A DNA stretch of 64,000 nucleotides from Candidatus Kapaibacterium sp. (GCA_028284775.1 JANQRB010000009.1:20875-84874); one strand, 5' to 3'; counted from the stretch's first letter, positions 9,106 through 18,523 are shown. Notes: generated by a model from the letters alone, not told the origin. A program made the numbers and translations.

Positions 9106-10035
9106 ATGCCTCGAAGGATCGTGCTTTGTCTGAGTATCTTCGCCATTGTACTGCATTGCGACAGCTTTGCTCAGTCATCGTCCCTGCGCTATTCCCGATT
9201 TGGCCAGAGCAGCATGTGCCTGACCGGCGACGCTGTAAATGTTGCCCTTGTTACAGGTGCCGCCGTGTCGGGGCGCAGCCGGGGAAACAGGACGACGGCG
9301 CAGCATGGCAAGCTTCATTGCAGCCCTTGTTTGGTTATGACCGAAGCTCCGGGCTCGGCGATAACGAGCATAAAGTTGTTGATGGATAAAGCGCAGGGAC
9401 GGCCGGGCGATACAGTGAATATTTCGCTGCGCCTGGAATCAATCGAAGGCTTGCTTACGACCGGCACCTTCCATGCAGCGATCCGCTTTCGGCGTGACGT
9501 CCTTTATCCTTTACAGCTTTCCCCCGAGTCGCATTGGTATTCCGCTGATGAGAATATGACGATCCATGTAGACAGCACGCTGCCGGATATCCCCGGCGCG
9601 GGGCGGATTCTGGCAACGATTCCCTGTCTGGTGCTCCTGGGTGAAACGGATCGTACATCAATCGAATTCACGGCCTTTGAATGGAGCGATGCGCGCCAAA
9701 GCGCCGTCATTACCAGCGACATAGATCTGTTTAGCGTTAACAACGGCGCTCGCTTCATATCAAACAGGCGGCGTCCGGCTCTCATCCGCGCGGTTCAGCC
9801 GAATCCCGCCCGCGAGAGCATCGAGATCGAAATCGAGTCATTCCGGGAGGATCGAATAGACCTGTCTTTGATCGACCTCTTTTCCCGTAAAATCAGGACC
9901 TTGTTGACAATGACGGCCGGCGTCGGGCGCTCTTCGCATCGCTTTTCACTGGCGGGGCTGTCAAGCGGAACGTATTTCCTGTTGCTGCAAAGCAGTCTCG
10001 GAGCGGTTCAACAACGAATTGAGGTGCTCAGATAA
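9106..10035 (+). CDS. T9SS-sorted cohesin-like secreted protein
   Basis: A 309-residue protein with an N-terminal signal peptide (ending near DSFAQS). Its middle domain (about 85-220) begins GRPGDTVNISLRLES, typical of cohesin-like beta-sandwiches that bind partners at the cell surface. The last 75-80 residues begin with QPNPARE and end in IEVLR, the pattern of a T9SS type A sorting domain, so export through the outer membrane and surface attachment or release are expected. It lies inside the T6SS locus directly after a fibre-like gene, and a similar pair (fibre then cohesin-like T9SS protein) recurs at 26350-29033. A role as surface partner of the fibre is inference from this repeated arrangement. 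Confidence 0.6.
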   Translation: MPRRIVLCLSIFAIVLHCDSFAQSSSLRYSRFGQSSMCLTGDAVNVALVTGAAVSGRSRGNRTTAQHGKLHCSPCLVMTEAPGSAITSIKLLMDKAQGRPGDTVNISLRLESIEGLLTTGTFHAAIRFRRDVLYPLQLSPESHWYSADENMTIHVDSTLPDIPGAGRILATIPCLVLLGETDRTSIEFTAFEWSDARQSAVITSDIDLFSVNNGARFISNRRRPALIRAVQPNPARESIEIEIESFREDRIDLSLIDLFSRKIRTLLTMTAGVGRSSHRFSLAGLSSGTYFLLLQSSLGAVQQRIEVLR

Positions 10036-10192
10036 TGAAATCACTCGATAAATCCGCGAATAAATTCTTATGAAACGAAGTGGATTCGAGCCATTACAAT
10101 GGATAGTCAACTTACTATTCGGCAGACGGAAACGCCCTCATACAAAAATCAATAGTGAGAACGCTGTCTTTAACAATACAAGGAAAATGCCA

Positions 10193-10729
10193 ATGCCCGG
10201 TGAACATGATGTCGACAAGGCCCGCCGAATTAACATCCTGCCGACTAACGCCGCCGGCGTCGTGGAGCTCAACAGCAATTTCACGACCATCATTTCGCCG
10301 GTTAATCCGGAGACAGCCGGTGAAGCGTGCACGCCGGTGGAGTGCGGCTCGGTAGCGGCGGTAGCGGACAATTTTAAACCCGCGCTGAACCTGGAGGTGA
10401 CCAGGCTTAGGAATTACGGCGCTGAGGAAGTCGAAGAGTCCAAAGTGGAAATTACGATGCGCTATGGTGAAGAGCCGACGCAAATCATGAATGACTTTGC
10501 CGCGGAAAACATTACCGTTAAGGCGCAGACTGCCGACGGCGAGCGGATGCTACTCGATCAGCAACTCGCCTATCTGGCCCTGGAAGACCTGCAACAGAAT
10601 CTGCGGGATAAACAATTCGCGCAGCTTGTCGAAGGCAATCGGGAGGAGGTGATTAAAATGCTTGCACATGAAATCGACCGTTTGACCGCACTGCAAGAGG
10701 AATCGAAGCTGGATGCCTTCGGCTCATAA
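10193..10729 (+). CDS. tssB: T6SS sheath small subunit TssB-like
   Basis: A 178-residue protein from ATG 10193, chosen because AAGGA lies 8 bases upstream. ATG codons at 10187 and 10070 are in frame, but the extra N-terminus is basic and poorly conserved in character. The sequence has the TssB layout: a disordered start, a central strand region with NFKPALNLEV and VEITMRYGEEPTQIMNDF, then a C-terminal amphipathic helix rich in Leu/Glu/Arg. TssB (VipA) pairs with TssC (VipB) to form the contractile sheath, and its length fits the usual 160-180 residues. Similarity to proteobacterial TssB is faint, and the call leans on shape plus position ahead of hcp-hcp-tssC. Confidence 0.7.
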   Translation: MPGEHDVDKARRINILPTNAAGVVELNSNFTTIISPVNPETAGEACTPVECGSVAAVADNFKPALNLEVTRLRNYGAEEVEESKVEITMRYGEEPTQIMNDFAAENITVKAQTADGERMLLDQQLAYLALEDLQQNLRDKQFAQLVEGNREEVIKMLAHEIDRLTALQEESKLDAFGS

Positions 10730-10775
10730 AAGAAATAGTTAACGAACTACACATTTACATTTCGGAGTAGGGTTT

Positions 10776-11195
10776 ATGCCAAGACCAAAATCTGTAAGCC
10801 TGGACGGCCAGACCTTGAATGAAGTTCTGGGAGTACACCTGGCGGTGGCAACGCCGACGGGACCCCGCGGGGACTATGAAGGCCGGACGGCCGCGGCTAC
10901 CATTGTCTTAAAGCGCCGGGCCCGCAACACGCCAACCGTAAAAGCCTTCGAAAAGTGCACCAATGAGGATGGCCACCTGGAACTGGTGACATGCGAGGTA
11001 GTGCTGGAAAATTCAAAGCGCGAAGAAACCTATACCATTGATGTACAGGAGGCCTTTATTTCCGGCTGGCACATTGAACAACCGCCGGACGATGATACCT
11101 TTTATGAAGTCATTACCTTGAAAGTCGGCAAAATGACCCTGGGCGGCGGCGGCGGCTCAGCCAGTTTTGAGGTGCCCGAATTTAATACTAATTGA
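10776..11195 (+). CDS. hcp: Hcp/TssD tube protein, copy 1
   Basis: A 139-residue beta-rich protein with the Hcp size and fold pattern: an opening strand (SVSLDGQTLNEVLGV), a loop with GDYEGRT, then KAFEKCTNEDGH, and a late strand pair ending in a Gly-rich GGGGG stretch before the final strand. Hcp hexamers stack into the inner tube ejected by sheath contraction and also carry small effectors. GGAG lies just upstream of the ATG. The neighbouring gene is a diverged paralogue of the same length, so this locus encodes two tube proteins between tssB and tssC. Confidence 0.75.
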   Translation: MPRPKSVSLDGQTLNEVLGVHLAVATPTGPRGDYEGRTAAATIVLKRRARNTPTVKAFEKCTNEDGHLELVTCEVVLENSKREETYTIDVQEAFISGWHIEQPPDDDTFYEVITLKVGKMTLGGGGGSASFEVPEFNTN

Positions 11196-11217
11196 TTCAC
11201 CCAAGGAGCAGAATTCA

Positions 11218-11637
11218 ATGATTAAAGAACACAAAGTAACTATCGGCGGCGTTGAGTTGACCAATGTTCAAAGCGTCTCGGTCGACATCGAAACGCCGGC
11301 CGACGGACGAGGCGTCTATCGCGAACCGACCTTTGCCGCAACGGTAGTCATCGAACGCAATGCCAGTGATGTTTGTATTGTCGACATCTTCAGGATGGCA
11401 ACGAATGAAGACGGTCGTAAGGTTATGATCACCAGTGGCGCGCTGGATTTTCACAGTGATGACTACGAGCACGACTACTCCTTCGAAATCATGAAGGCCT
11501 TTGTTTCGAGTTGGGAGTTGGTCAATCCCGAAGTGCCGAACGCGCCGACAATGGAGCGCTTCGAACTGCGGGTCGGTGAATTGAAGTTTAATGCCGATGG
11601 CGGTGGCGCGGCATTTAAGCTGGAAGATTTTAAATAA
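11218..11637 (+). CDS. hcp: Hcp/TssD tube protein, copy 2
   Basis: A 139-residue paralogue of the preceding gene: VSVDIETPADGRGVYREPTFAAT aligns in pattern with the earlier LAVATPTGPRGDYEGRTAAAT, written here only as short motifs (PADGRGVYR versus PTGPRGDYE; RMATNEDGRK versus EKCTNEDGHL). ATG 11218 is preceded by AAGGAG at a normal distance; upstream in-frame codons overlap the first hcp gene and are not needed. The Gly-rich C-terminal loop of copy 1 is shortened here (ADGGG). The two may form mixed hexamers, or one may be dedicated to cargo or to the tube end. That division is inference. Confidence 0.75.
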   Translation: MIKEHKVTIGGVELTNVQSVSVDIETPADGRGVYREPTFAATVVIERNASDVCIVDIFRMATNEDGRKVMITSGALDFHSDDYEHDYSFEIMKAFVSSWELVNPEVPNAPTMERFELRVGELKFNADGGGAAFKLEDFK

Positions 11638-11654
11638 TCAGCCCTTTGGCTGAA

Positions 11655-11722
11655 CAGGTTGACAGGATTACGACATTGCCGGGGATGCCGCCACGCTGTC
11701 CGCTCTGGTCCTGTCAACCCTG
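11655..11722. repeat. Imperfect inverted repeat between hcp2 and tssC
   Basis: CAGGTTGACAGGA at 11655-11667 is mirrored by TCCTGTCAACCCTG at 11709-11722 (one extra C), with a 41-base GC-rich spacer. It lies in the only sizeable gap (160 bases) in the sheath/tube region. A short TCAGCC/GGCTGA hairpin at about 11639-11654 precedes it. There is no T-tract. It could attenuate or process the mRNA so that hcp is expressed above tssC, or be a dispersed intergenic repeat. Confidence 0.5.
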
Positions 11723-11796
11723 TCGATTCAATCTCACTTTGTTGTACTGGCGTTCTGATTGAGAACTACCTTGTCCAAGAATTAAGGGATCAAACT

Positions 11797-13233
11797 ATGT
11801 CAGATCAAAATCCCGCTGTGAAAGTTGCGCAACAGACCGAAGTCGGCCTGCAGCCGCAAGACCGACAAACACTGTTGCCACCCAAGACCGGTTCATTTTT
11901 GCCCGACGGCCTGGCCTTGAAGATTTTTCCGTCGATCAAGGATTTTCCGGCAGACAATCCGCAGCGCGCTCTGGAGTCCGTCGCCAAGCCGCTCAAGATC
12001 ACGCGCTCCAGGGCGGACGTCACGGCGGGCTATGCCATGCTGAAACGACTTGAACTGATAAAGTCTATGCTTGAGGGCGCCGAGGATCTGGCGGGCTTGC
12101 GCCAACGTGTTAAAGAGCGCAAAGAAAAAGTCTATGAGACCTTCCGCAAAAATATGACGACCATCTTCGTAAAACAGCGCGGCCTCGAGAAGACCTTTCG
12201 TGAACTCGAAACCTTTTATTATGAAGCCGGACTTGCGCCCGGCGAGGAGGTCTCATACGTCAAAATCGTCAATGCCGACGCGGACCGTCATTTTCAAGAA
12301 CTCTTTGACAGCGAAAAAGGCCTGCCGGTATTGCTGCCGAACAAGGAGAATTTTGACATGACAAATCTTGAAGGAATGATCGTCATTCCGGGGTGGGTCG
12401 GCAGCGAAGCCAAGCTCCTGAAGTACGGCGAGCTCGCCGAACTTACGATGTCGCATCTTTTTACCGGTTTCCCTGACGTAACGTTGGAAGAAGCGCATGA
12501 ATTGTTCGACGTCGGCGGTGATTTTTCGGAGTTGAAATCAAGCGATGCCGTTAAACAACACATTTCAATCGCCGCCAACCAGCTACGCATTCGACGTAAC
12601 AACGCTTATGAGAAAGATGTCGGTGATCTCTATATATCACCTACGGGCATCCTTGTCGGAAAAATCTACAAAGGCGATGTGAAGGAAGGTATTCACATCG
12701 CGCAGGCCAATAAGGCCCATGCGGTGAAGATTCCCACACCGGACGGCTCGCAACCGGAAACGAAGTGGGATATCCGCGGCGGACAACAAATGAAATTCAA
12801 CAAAGCGGTTATCCCGCTGGCCTACAACCAGGGCATCGTTTTCTGGGGAGTGGACACCCTTTATAAGGCGATCGGCGAAGGCGATGAGGGTCTGGACCAA
12901 TACACCGTTAAACGCTGTGATAAGTACATCGAAAAGGTCGTCACGCACTTTTTGAATTCGCAGGTCTTTGTACCCAATGAACGCAAAAGCCGCGACCTGA
13001 TCCGCTCGCAATTGTCGAAATTTCTGATGAAAAATACCGGCGGACCATCGAAGATGCTGGAATTCGGTAAAGTTGAAATTGTCGATGTCGGCCAAAATCC
13101 TGATGGAAGCGCAAATAATCAAGAGTTAGATATTGTTATTAACGTCAAGTACAAAAACGCCGTCCGCAAGCTTAATCTGTATCTGATATCCGATGATACC
13201 GAAAACTGGAAATCGGCCATTAGAGAACAATGA
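11797..13233 (+). CDS. tssC: T6SS sheath large subunit TssC
   Basis: A 478-residue protein from ATG 11797, preceded by AAGGGAT; the longer frame from 11659 would run through the inverted repeat and has no signal. The N-terminal third is helical. The central core includes GMIVIPGWVGSE and later ISIAANQLRIRRN. The C-terminus carries VPNERKSRDLIRSQLSKFL and then a strand-rich end with LDIVINVKYKNAVRKLNLYL, matching the sheath C-terminal handshake region of TssC (VipB). TssC is normally about 490 residues. With TssB it forms the sheath around the Hcp tube and is the substrate remodelled by TssH. It is followed 17 bases later by vgrG. Confidence 0.85.
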   Translation: MSDQNPAVKVAQQTEVGLQPQDRQTLLPPKTGSFLPDGLALKIFPSIKDFPADNPQRALESVAKPLKITRSRADVTAGYAMLKRLELIKSMLEGAEDLAGLRQRVKERKEKVYETFRKNMTTIFVKQRGLEKTFRELETFYYEAGLAPGEEVSYVKIVNADADRHFQELFDSEKGLPVLLPNKENFDMTNLEGMIVIPGWVGSEAKLLKYGELAELTMSHLFTGFPDVTLEEAHELFDVGGDFSELKSSDAVKQHISIAANQLRIRRNNAYEKDVGDLYISPTGILVGKIYKGDVKEGIHIAQANKAHAVKIPTPDGSQPETKWDIRGGQQMKFNKAVIPLAYNQGIVFWGVDTLYKAIGEGDEGLDQYTVKRCDKYIEKVVTHFLNSQVFVPNERKSRDLIRSQLSKFLMKNTGGPSKMLEFGKVEIVDVGQNPDGSANNQELDIVINVKYKNAVRKLNLYLISDDTENWKSAIREQ

Positions 13234-13250
13234 CGCGGGCCTGATAGTAT

Positions 13251-15083
13251 ATGGACCTTCAACTAAGCGTTACGATCGATGCTAAAGATCACGGTCTGAA
13301 GTTTCGCAGCGTCAAGCTGCGGCAGGCTCTCTATATGCCCTGTACGCTCGAAGTTGAGCTGATAATTGACAACCGCGACTACGTGCGCAAGACAAGAAAG
13401 AAAATCCCGCAATGGATCGGCAAATTACTTGTAGTACGCATTGCCGACAAGCTTAATCCCGCTGTCGCCAGGGAATACAGGGGCCTTATACTTCGCTGCT
13501 CCCTGTCATCCGATACCGTGCAGATTTTTGCCGCTTCGGAGGATCATGTGCTGACCGTTGCATGTAAAAACCGGTCCTTCGTGGAAATGGACGTGACGGG
13601 AATCATTAAAGAAATTGTTAAGGGTCTTAGCGCTCAAACAAAAATCGTCGAATCTACCGCGAGCACAATGTTCAAGTTCTTTCAACAGTACAATGAAACC
13701 GACTATGAGTGCCTGTTGCGTCTGGCGCACTATGACGGCTATGTGATTTATCACGACGGCGATTCCTTTGTGATATCAAATGGTCTGGATGGCGGTGCCG
13801 ACCTGACGCTCTCCGCGGAAGAAGTGTTCGATTTGAAGCTCACCTGCGCGCTGGGTCCGACGCAGTGGACGGCTGCTCCCTACGATTACGCCAAACACAG
13901 CGAACCCGCCGCTAATCGCCTGCAATCGGTGCCGCTTGCACTTGCCGGGCCGGAACTGGCGCAACAGATTTATGACGTGTCGAAATCGATCTACAATAGT
14001 CAGGTGCAGGAATTGTACAATCAAACGATTGTCAACAAAGACAAATTCGAAACTTTTCTCGGACACCAGCAGAATTTTGCGGCGGGCGATCATCTGTTGT
14101 TAACAGGTTCGACCTATAATCCCAGGCTGGCGGTCGGTTGTACGATCCGTAGCGCTGAAGTCGATCTGCTGGACGAGCCCTACGTCGTCAGCTCGATGTC
14201 GGCTGAATTCGGCAGTGATAATGTTTATGTGGCCCATTTCGAGGCTTTGGCGCTATCGGCTAAAGTCGCTCCGCCGCTGCCGCCGTCCAGGGACACGGAT
14301 TTTCTGCAGCCGGCGGAGGTAATCGACAATGAAGACAAAGAGCAGATGGGGCGGGTGCAGATCCGGTATCTGTGGGATGAGGCCGGCCGGGCCTGCTGCT
14401 GGGCACGACTTGCTCAGGCGGGTGCCGGCAAAAAAGACGGCGTCGCGTACGGGACGCACTTTACCCCGCGCATCGGCGACCACGTGCTGGTGGCTTTTGA
14501 GCATGGCGACCCCTCGCTGCCCATTATTCTCGGCGCTTTGTATCACAGCGAGAAGAAGCCCGATGTGCTTACGTCGAACGGCGCGCAGGAAGTGCTGCTT
14601 GCCAGGACGCCGCAAGAATCGACAATACGCGTCCTCGATACGCAGGGCGAAGAGGAAATTGTGATTGCAATGCGCGACAACAAAAATTTGATTCGGCTGG
14701 AGCTTAAACAGCCGCGTATCACGGTGGAGTCGCAGGGCGGTCTTATCGTGGCGCATGCGAAAAACATTCAGGTGCTGGCCGATGAAACGATGGAGCTGAA
14801 AGCACGCGACATAGAAATCAGCGCCGAGAAAAATATCACGGTCAAGGCCGGCGAAAACAGATCGGTGGAAGTGCAGAAGGAATACACAATGAAAGTAGGC
14901 GGCAACGCTGAAGAATCGGTTAGCGGAAATAAGGAAGTAAAAGTTGGCGGCAATCTCAGCGAACAGGCGAGCGGTGAAATAGCGCTGGGCGCTACCGCCG
15001 CCGTGAAAGTGGAATCAACCCAGATCGAGTCCAGTGCCGGCGCTACAAACACGATCAAGGGCGCAATCGTGCAAATCAATTGA
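13251..15083 (+). CDS. vgrG: T6SS spike protein VgrG (TssI)
   Basis: A 610-residue VgrG. Residues 1 to about 340 form the gp27-like hub (LSVTIDAKDHGLKFRSVKLRQ start). An OB-fold gp5-like domain follows around 360-430 (MGRVQIRYLWDE ... GDHVLVAFEHGDPSLPIILG). The C-terminal 130 residues are a repetitive beta-helix needle with KNITVKAGENRSVEV and VGGN-type repeats. There is no extra C-terminal enzymatic domain, so it is a structural spike rather than an evolved effector. It caps the Hcp tube and is tipped by the PAAR protein encoded at 17989. Confidence 0.92.
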   Translation: MDLQLSVTIDAKDHGLKFRSVKLRQALYMPCTLEVELIIDNRDYVRKTRKKIPQWIGKLLVVRIADKLNPAVAREYRGLILRCSLSSDTVQIFAASEDHVLTVACKNRSFVEMDVTGIIKEIVKGLSAQTKIVESTASTMFKFFQQYNETDYECLLRLAHYDGYVIYHDGDSFVISNGLDGGADLTLSAEEVFDLKLTCALGPTQWTAAPYDYAKHSEPAANRLQSVPLALAGPELAQQIYDVSKSIYNSQVQELYNQTIVNKDKFETFLGHQQNFAAGDHLLLTGSTYNPRLAVGCTIRSAEVDLLDEPYVVSSMSAEFGSDNVYVAHFEALALSAKVAPPLPPSRDTDFLQPAEVIDNEDKEQMGRVQIRYLWDEAGRACCWARLAQAGAGKKDGVAYGTHFTPRIGDHVLVAFEHGDPSLPIILGALYHSEKKPDVLTSNGAQEVLLARTPQESTIRVLDTQGEEEIVIAMRDNKNLIRLELKQPRITVESQGGLIVAHAKNIQVLADETMELKARDIEISAEKNITVKAGENRSVEVQKEYTMKVGGNAEESVSGNKEVKVGGNLSEQASGEIALGATAAVKVESTQIESSAGATNTIKGAIVQIN

Positions 15084-15227
15084 CGCCGATCGGCAGGAGA
15101 TTCATCGTGTTCGGGTCCGGGAGCTGTACCTGATCCACATGGTTAACCCATCGCGATTCGGAGGAAATGCATCCGGCTAAAGTGTTCAGCATAACTCGAT
15201 AAGTGCTTTTATGAATCCGATTTGCCC

Positions 15228-15677
15228 ATGACACTCTTAAAATTGCCGTTGGAACTTACACCTTCCGGCTTCTTCAAGTTGAGCGACAACGAAGATGAAG
15301 CGCTGCGCGAACGTCTGCGCATTTTTGTGCTGGCCGGCGCGGGCGGCTATATGAAACTGCCGTCGCCGGGCATCAGCCGCTTTTGGGAAACGATCAGGGC
15401 TATGGGCATCAGCTCCAGAATATGTTCGGTGATAAAGGACGAGGAGCGCGTCAAACTGGAAGATATCATTCGCGAGGAAGTGAATGCCTGGCTGGCGGAT
15501 ATCGTAGACATCAAGCGCGTGAAGCTTTTGGGCGATCAATCAACAGCCAATGGAATTGCCTTCACCAGCGCTACGCAAACTATGGTTTTAAGCTTCGCGT
15601 ATGCTTCCGGCAAGGAGCGCGGCTTGAATACCATTGGGACATGGAACATCAGGGAGCACTGGCATGCAGTACACTGA
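15228..15677 (+). CDS. tssE: T6SS baseplate protein TssE (gp25-like)
   Basis: A 149-residue protein from ATG 15228; an in-frame TTG at 15222 is an alternative and neither has a clear ribosome binding site. Size, position directly before tssF and the overall pattern (LKLPLELTPSGF opening, a central helix LRERLRIFVLAGAGGYMKLPSPG, C-terminal strands) fit the gp25/TssE family, which nucleates sheath polymerisation on the baseplate. The usual EPR/RFG-type core motifs are diverged. Its last 14 bases overlap tssF, implying coupled translation. Confidence 0.65.
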   Translation: MTLLKLPLELTPSGFFKLSDNEDEALRERLRIFVLAGAGGYMKLPSPGISRFWETIRAMGISSRICSVIKDEERVKLEDIIREEVNAWLADIVDIKRVKLLGDQSTANGIAFTSATQTMVLSFAYASGKERGLNTIGTWNIREHWHAVH

Positions 15678-17178
15678 CTTTAAGACTCGCTTTGCCGCCG
15701 TCTATAATGGCGATCTGCATGATCCCGTCTTTGCAATGCTTCTGGATGCGCTGGATTCCTATCAGAAAGATATCGAGCAGGAATATCTGCTGAGTACCTA
15801 TGCCGATTGGGGCGGTAGTCACACGAGCGGTTTGTTTGAAGTGTTGCGCCGTCATCTTTTTGGACAAATGTTTCCCGGTCCGGTTTACACTGTCGCGCAG
15901 GCCGACCTGCGCGATGTCGAAAACGCAGAAGCGCTGGCCCTGGAGCAATATCATCACTTCAGTCTGCAGGATGGTGAAGGCAACAAAGTTTTATTCACTC
16001 CAATGAAGAAGGCGTGGATCCTTCCAGCCTATTCCAACGATGTGCTTGTGGAAAGCGATGGCCCCGACCTGCGCCTCGGCTTCAGAGTTATTGCGGATAA
16101 TTTGCCCGCCGGTTCGCAAATTAACATTTCAATGTTCGGACGGGACGTGGAACCCCTACTACTCGAGCAGCTTCGCTGCCGGCTCGAGCGGATGTCGGGT
16201 TTCCGGCCGGCAGGGCAAAATTACTTTTCACCTATTCGACCGACATATCCCGGTGTTTTTACGGCTGCGGATCATTTCTTCACGACACCATTTGACCGGC
16301 TCTTTGTTTCGATCCCCATTGAAACGCTGCGCGCGGCGCATAACTCGGATGCAAGCCGCGGCGTCTCCTGGCTGAACTTTGAAGGACTGGGTGACTATGC
16401 GGCCACCTTGCAAAAAAGGCTTACCATAAATTCACTGCCTTTATGGAACCTTGAACGGCGTTCCACCGTCGCTGAAAAAACGGCCGATAGTACGCATTCG
16501 TTCCGGCTAATTGGCAGTACGCAGCAGCAGCGCATTATTGCAAGAGTGGAGGACAGCGGAGCGGAGCCGCCAATTGAATACATCGATGCGGCATCGGTAA
16601 TGGACCCGGCATATCCTTATCAATTCACTTCGTCCATCAGCGCGGCGAATGATGAATATTACCTTGCCGTCACCCGCGCGCCAGCCGGCGACCTCACCGT
16701 CCACTATTGCCAGTATGATCTGAGTGACCTGACGGTGAACATTGCCGTTGGCCGTGGATTCGGATTATACCAGGGCATCGACGAGAAACTTCGGGGATTG
16801 CAAACACTGCTGCCAACCCGTCGAAATGAAGCACTCAATGACAAGGAACAGATTTGGGCTTACTTCCAATCGCTGGTTGCCAGCCGCAACAGAGTAGTCA
16901 GCAAGGCTGACTTGATAGCTGCGATCCATACCTATCCGCCTTTGGCGGGCCAGGAGCGAGCGATACACCTGGAAAGAATTATAATGCAGGAGAGCGTGGG
17001 TCGCGTGCGCGGATTTTTAACGCCCTTTACACAGATTGGCGTGCCTGTGTCCGACGAACGCCTCTTGCAACAGCCAGACAAAGCGCACTTTGAACGCGGC
17101 CTGGGACGCTATCTTAAACACAAGAGTTCAGCCGGCAATTTTTTGCAGGTACAATTTATCGGGGCCAAAGGCTTGTGA
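15664..17178 (+). CDS. tssF: T6SS baseplate wedge protein TssF
   Basis: A 504-residue protein starting at ATG 15664, with GGGAG 7-8 bases upstream inside the tssE end. The opening (MQYTDFKTRFAAVY ... LLDALDSYQKDIEQEYL) resembles the N-terminal helical part of TssF, and SDGPDLRLGFRV plus a long strand-rich middle and C-terminal LGRYLKHKSSAGNF fit the family. TssF forms a 2:1 wedge with TssG. It overlaps tssG by GTGA. The usual TssF length is 580-620, so this is somewhat short. Confidence 0.75.
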   Translation: MQYTDFKTRFAAVYNGDLHDPVFAMLLDALDSYQKDIEQEYLLSTYADWGGSHTSGLFEVLRRHLFGQMFPGPVYTVAQADLRDVENAEALALEQYHHFSLQDGEGNKVLFTPMKKAWILPAYSNDVLVESDGPDLRLGFRVIADNLPAGSQINISMFGRDVEPLLLEQLRCRLERMSGFRPAGQNYFSPIRPTYPGVFTAADHFFTTPFDRLFVSIPIETLRAAHNSDASRGVSWLNFEGLGDYAATLQKRLTINSLPLWNLERRSTVAEKTADSTHSFRLIGSTQQQRIIARVEDSGAEPPIEYIDAASVMDPAYPYQFTSSISAANDEYYLAVTRAPAGDLTVHYCQYDLSDLTVNIAVGRGFGLYQGIDEKLRGLQTLLPTRRNEALNDKEQIWAYFQSLVASRNRVVSKADLIAAIHTYPPLAGQERAIHLERIIMQESVGRVRGFLTPFTQIGVPVSDERLLQQPDKAHFERGLGRYLKHKSSAGNFLQVQFIGAKGL

Positions 17179-17969
17179 AACACATTGCCGCTCATAGCGC
17201 CCTGCATACTCATAGCTCGCTGCCGTATATGCTGCCGCCCGGCATTTTTGCGAGCGATGACGACACAACCGCCGGCGATCAGGCCCGCACCGCTTTTGCG
17301 GCTCTTCAAAGCGTTATCGATCGAACTTCACTGCGCAATGCTGCCTTGTTGCGTTTTGCGCTGCTGCAAGCCCTGCCGCGCATGATTGAGACCGACGCAT
17401 CAGAGCAACTTGGTTTACCCGCCGATTTCCTTCGGCGCTACTTCCACAGTATCGCTCCTCAGTGGTATACGGAAGTCATCGACCGCTTGAGTGAAGCTGA
17501 GTCTGAGGTATTGTTAAAGCTCTATGTGACTGCACACGAGTTCTGGGGAATGCTCAGTGGGATCGGAATAATAGCGCGCGCCCTGCTTGAAGCCTGTGTC
17601 AATGCGGAAGTGCCGGTACGCGTTGAAACCCTGACCGGCGAAGTGCGCGCTATCCCGCCGGAGCAGCAATCGAAGCTCGGTCAGCGCTTTGCGGCGCTCG
17701 GTGTGGATTTCACGGCGGGCCGAAGTTTTCTGTGCCGTCCCCGGCGCTATCGAATTATCGTTGGACCGGTGTCATGGGCCAAACTGCGTTTATTCCAGGC
17801 TCATGGATGGGCATGCGATCTACGCGAAGGCGACAAATTACGCAATGTACTCGCCCTGGCGGAGCCATACTATTTACAGGCTGAAGTGCATTTTCTGGTA
17901 ACAATGATCGGCTTTGTTGCCGGGCGCGCCCGGCTAGGCCGTGACAAACTGGGTCAGGTCTATTCATAA
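17175..17969 (+). CDS. tssG: T6SS baseplate wedge protein TssG
   Basis: A 264-residue protein starting with GTG 17175, overlapping the tssF stop (GTGA). TssG proteins are usually 300-350 residues; the order tssE-tssF-tssG and the mixture of central helical and late strand segments (LCRPRRYRIIVGPVSWAKLRLF) support the call. Nothing suggests a membrane location. With TssF, TssE and TssK it completes the baseplate. Sequence similarity to known TssG is weak by eye and the call depends on synteny. Confidence 0.65.
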   Translation: MKHIAAHSALHTHSSLPYMLPPGIFASDDDTTAGDQARTAFAALQSVIDRTSLRNAALLRFALLQALPRMIETDASEQLGLPADFLRRYFHSIAPQWYTEVIDRLSEAESEVLLKLYVTAHEFWGMLSGIGIIARALLEACVNAEVPVRVETLTGEVRAIPPEQQSKLGQRFAALGVDFTAGRSFLCRPRRYRIIVGPVSWAKLRLFQAHGWACDLREGDKLRNVLALAEPYYLQAEVHFLVTMIGFVAGRARLGRDKLGQVYS

Positions 17970-17988
17970 TCCAGGGACTTAACAACAG

Positions 17989-18402
17989 ATGGGTAAACCT
18001 GCCGCCCGAATCGGCGATATGCACACCTGCCCGATGGTAACTCCGGGTACTCCGCCGGTGCCGCACGTCGGCGGACCAATTACGGGTCCGGGTGTCCCGA
18101 CGGTGCTTATCGGCGGACTGCCGGCGGCCGTCATCGGCGACATGGCAACCTGCGTCGGCCCGCCGGACACCATCGCCATTGGATCCGCCGGTGTCATGAT
18201 CGGCGGCAAACCGGCGGCGCGAATGGGAGATATGACCGCCCATGGCGGAACTATCACGGTCGGTTGTCCAACAGTGTTAATTGGCGAAGTCGCTCCGGGC
18301 AAAGCGCCGGCCGTCATCGTCGCGCAGGTGCAGGTTCTTCTGAAGGCAGCTAAAAACGGCACCCCCTTCTGCGAAGAATGCCAAAAAAAGCATGTGGAAT
18401 AA
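17989..18402 (+). CDS. PAAR-repeat spike tip protein
   Basis: A 137-residue PAAR protein with repeated GKPAARIGDMHTC and GKPAARMGDMTAHGG blocks and Gly/Pro-rich strands (VPTVLIGGLPAAVIGDM). PAAR proteins form a zinc-holding cone that sharpens VgrG and often bears effectors. The domain occupies about residues 1-105. The short tail ends in CEECQKKH, a CxxC pair that could bind metal. There is no attached toxin domain. It is directly followed by a DUF4123 adaptor gene. Confidence 0.92.
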   Translation: MGKPAARIGDMHTCPMVTPGTPPVPHVGGPITGPGVPTVLIGGLPAAVIGDMATCVGPPDTIAIGSAGVMIGGKPAARMGDMTAHGGTITVGCPTVLIGEVAPGKAPAVIVAQVQVLLKAAKNGTPFCEECQKKHVE

Positions 18403-18523
18403 ACTAAGGCATTTAACTCAGGAGGGTAGAGCGCGTTAAGTTGGAATTAATGAGTTCCGGGAAATGCCAGAGAGGAATATTGTGAATTATTCTACAAAAC
18501 AACAAACTTGACAATCTTTTCCT

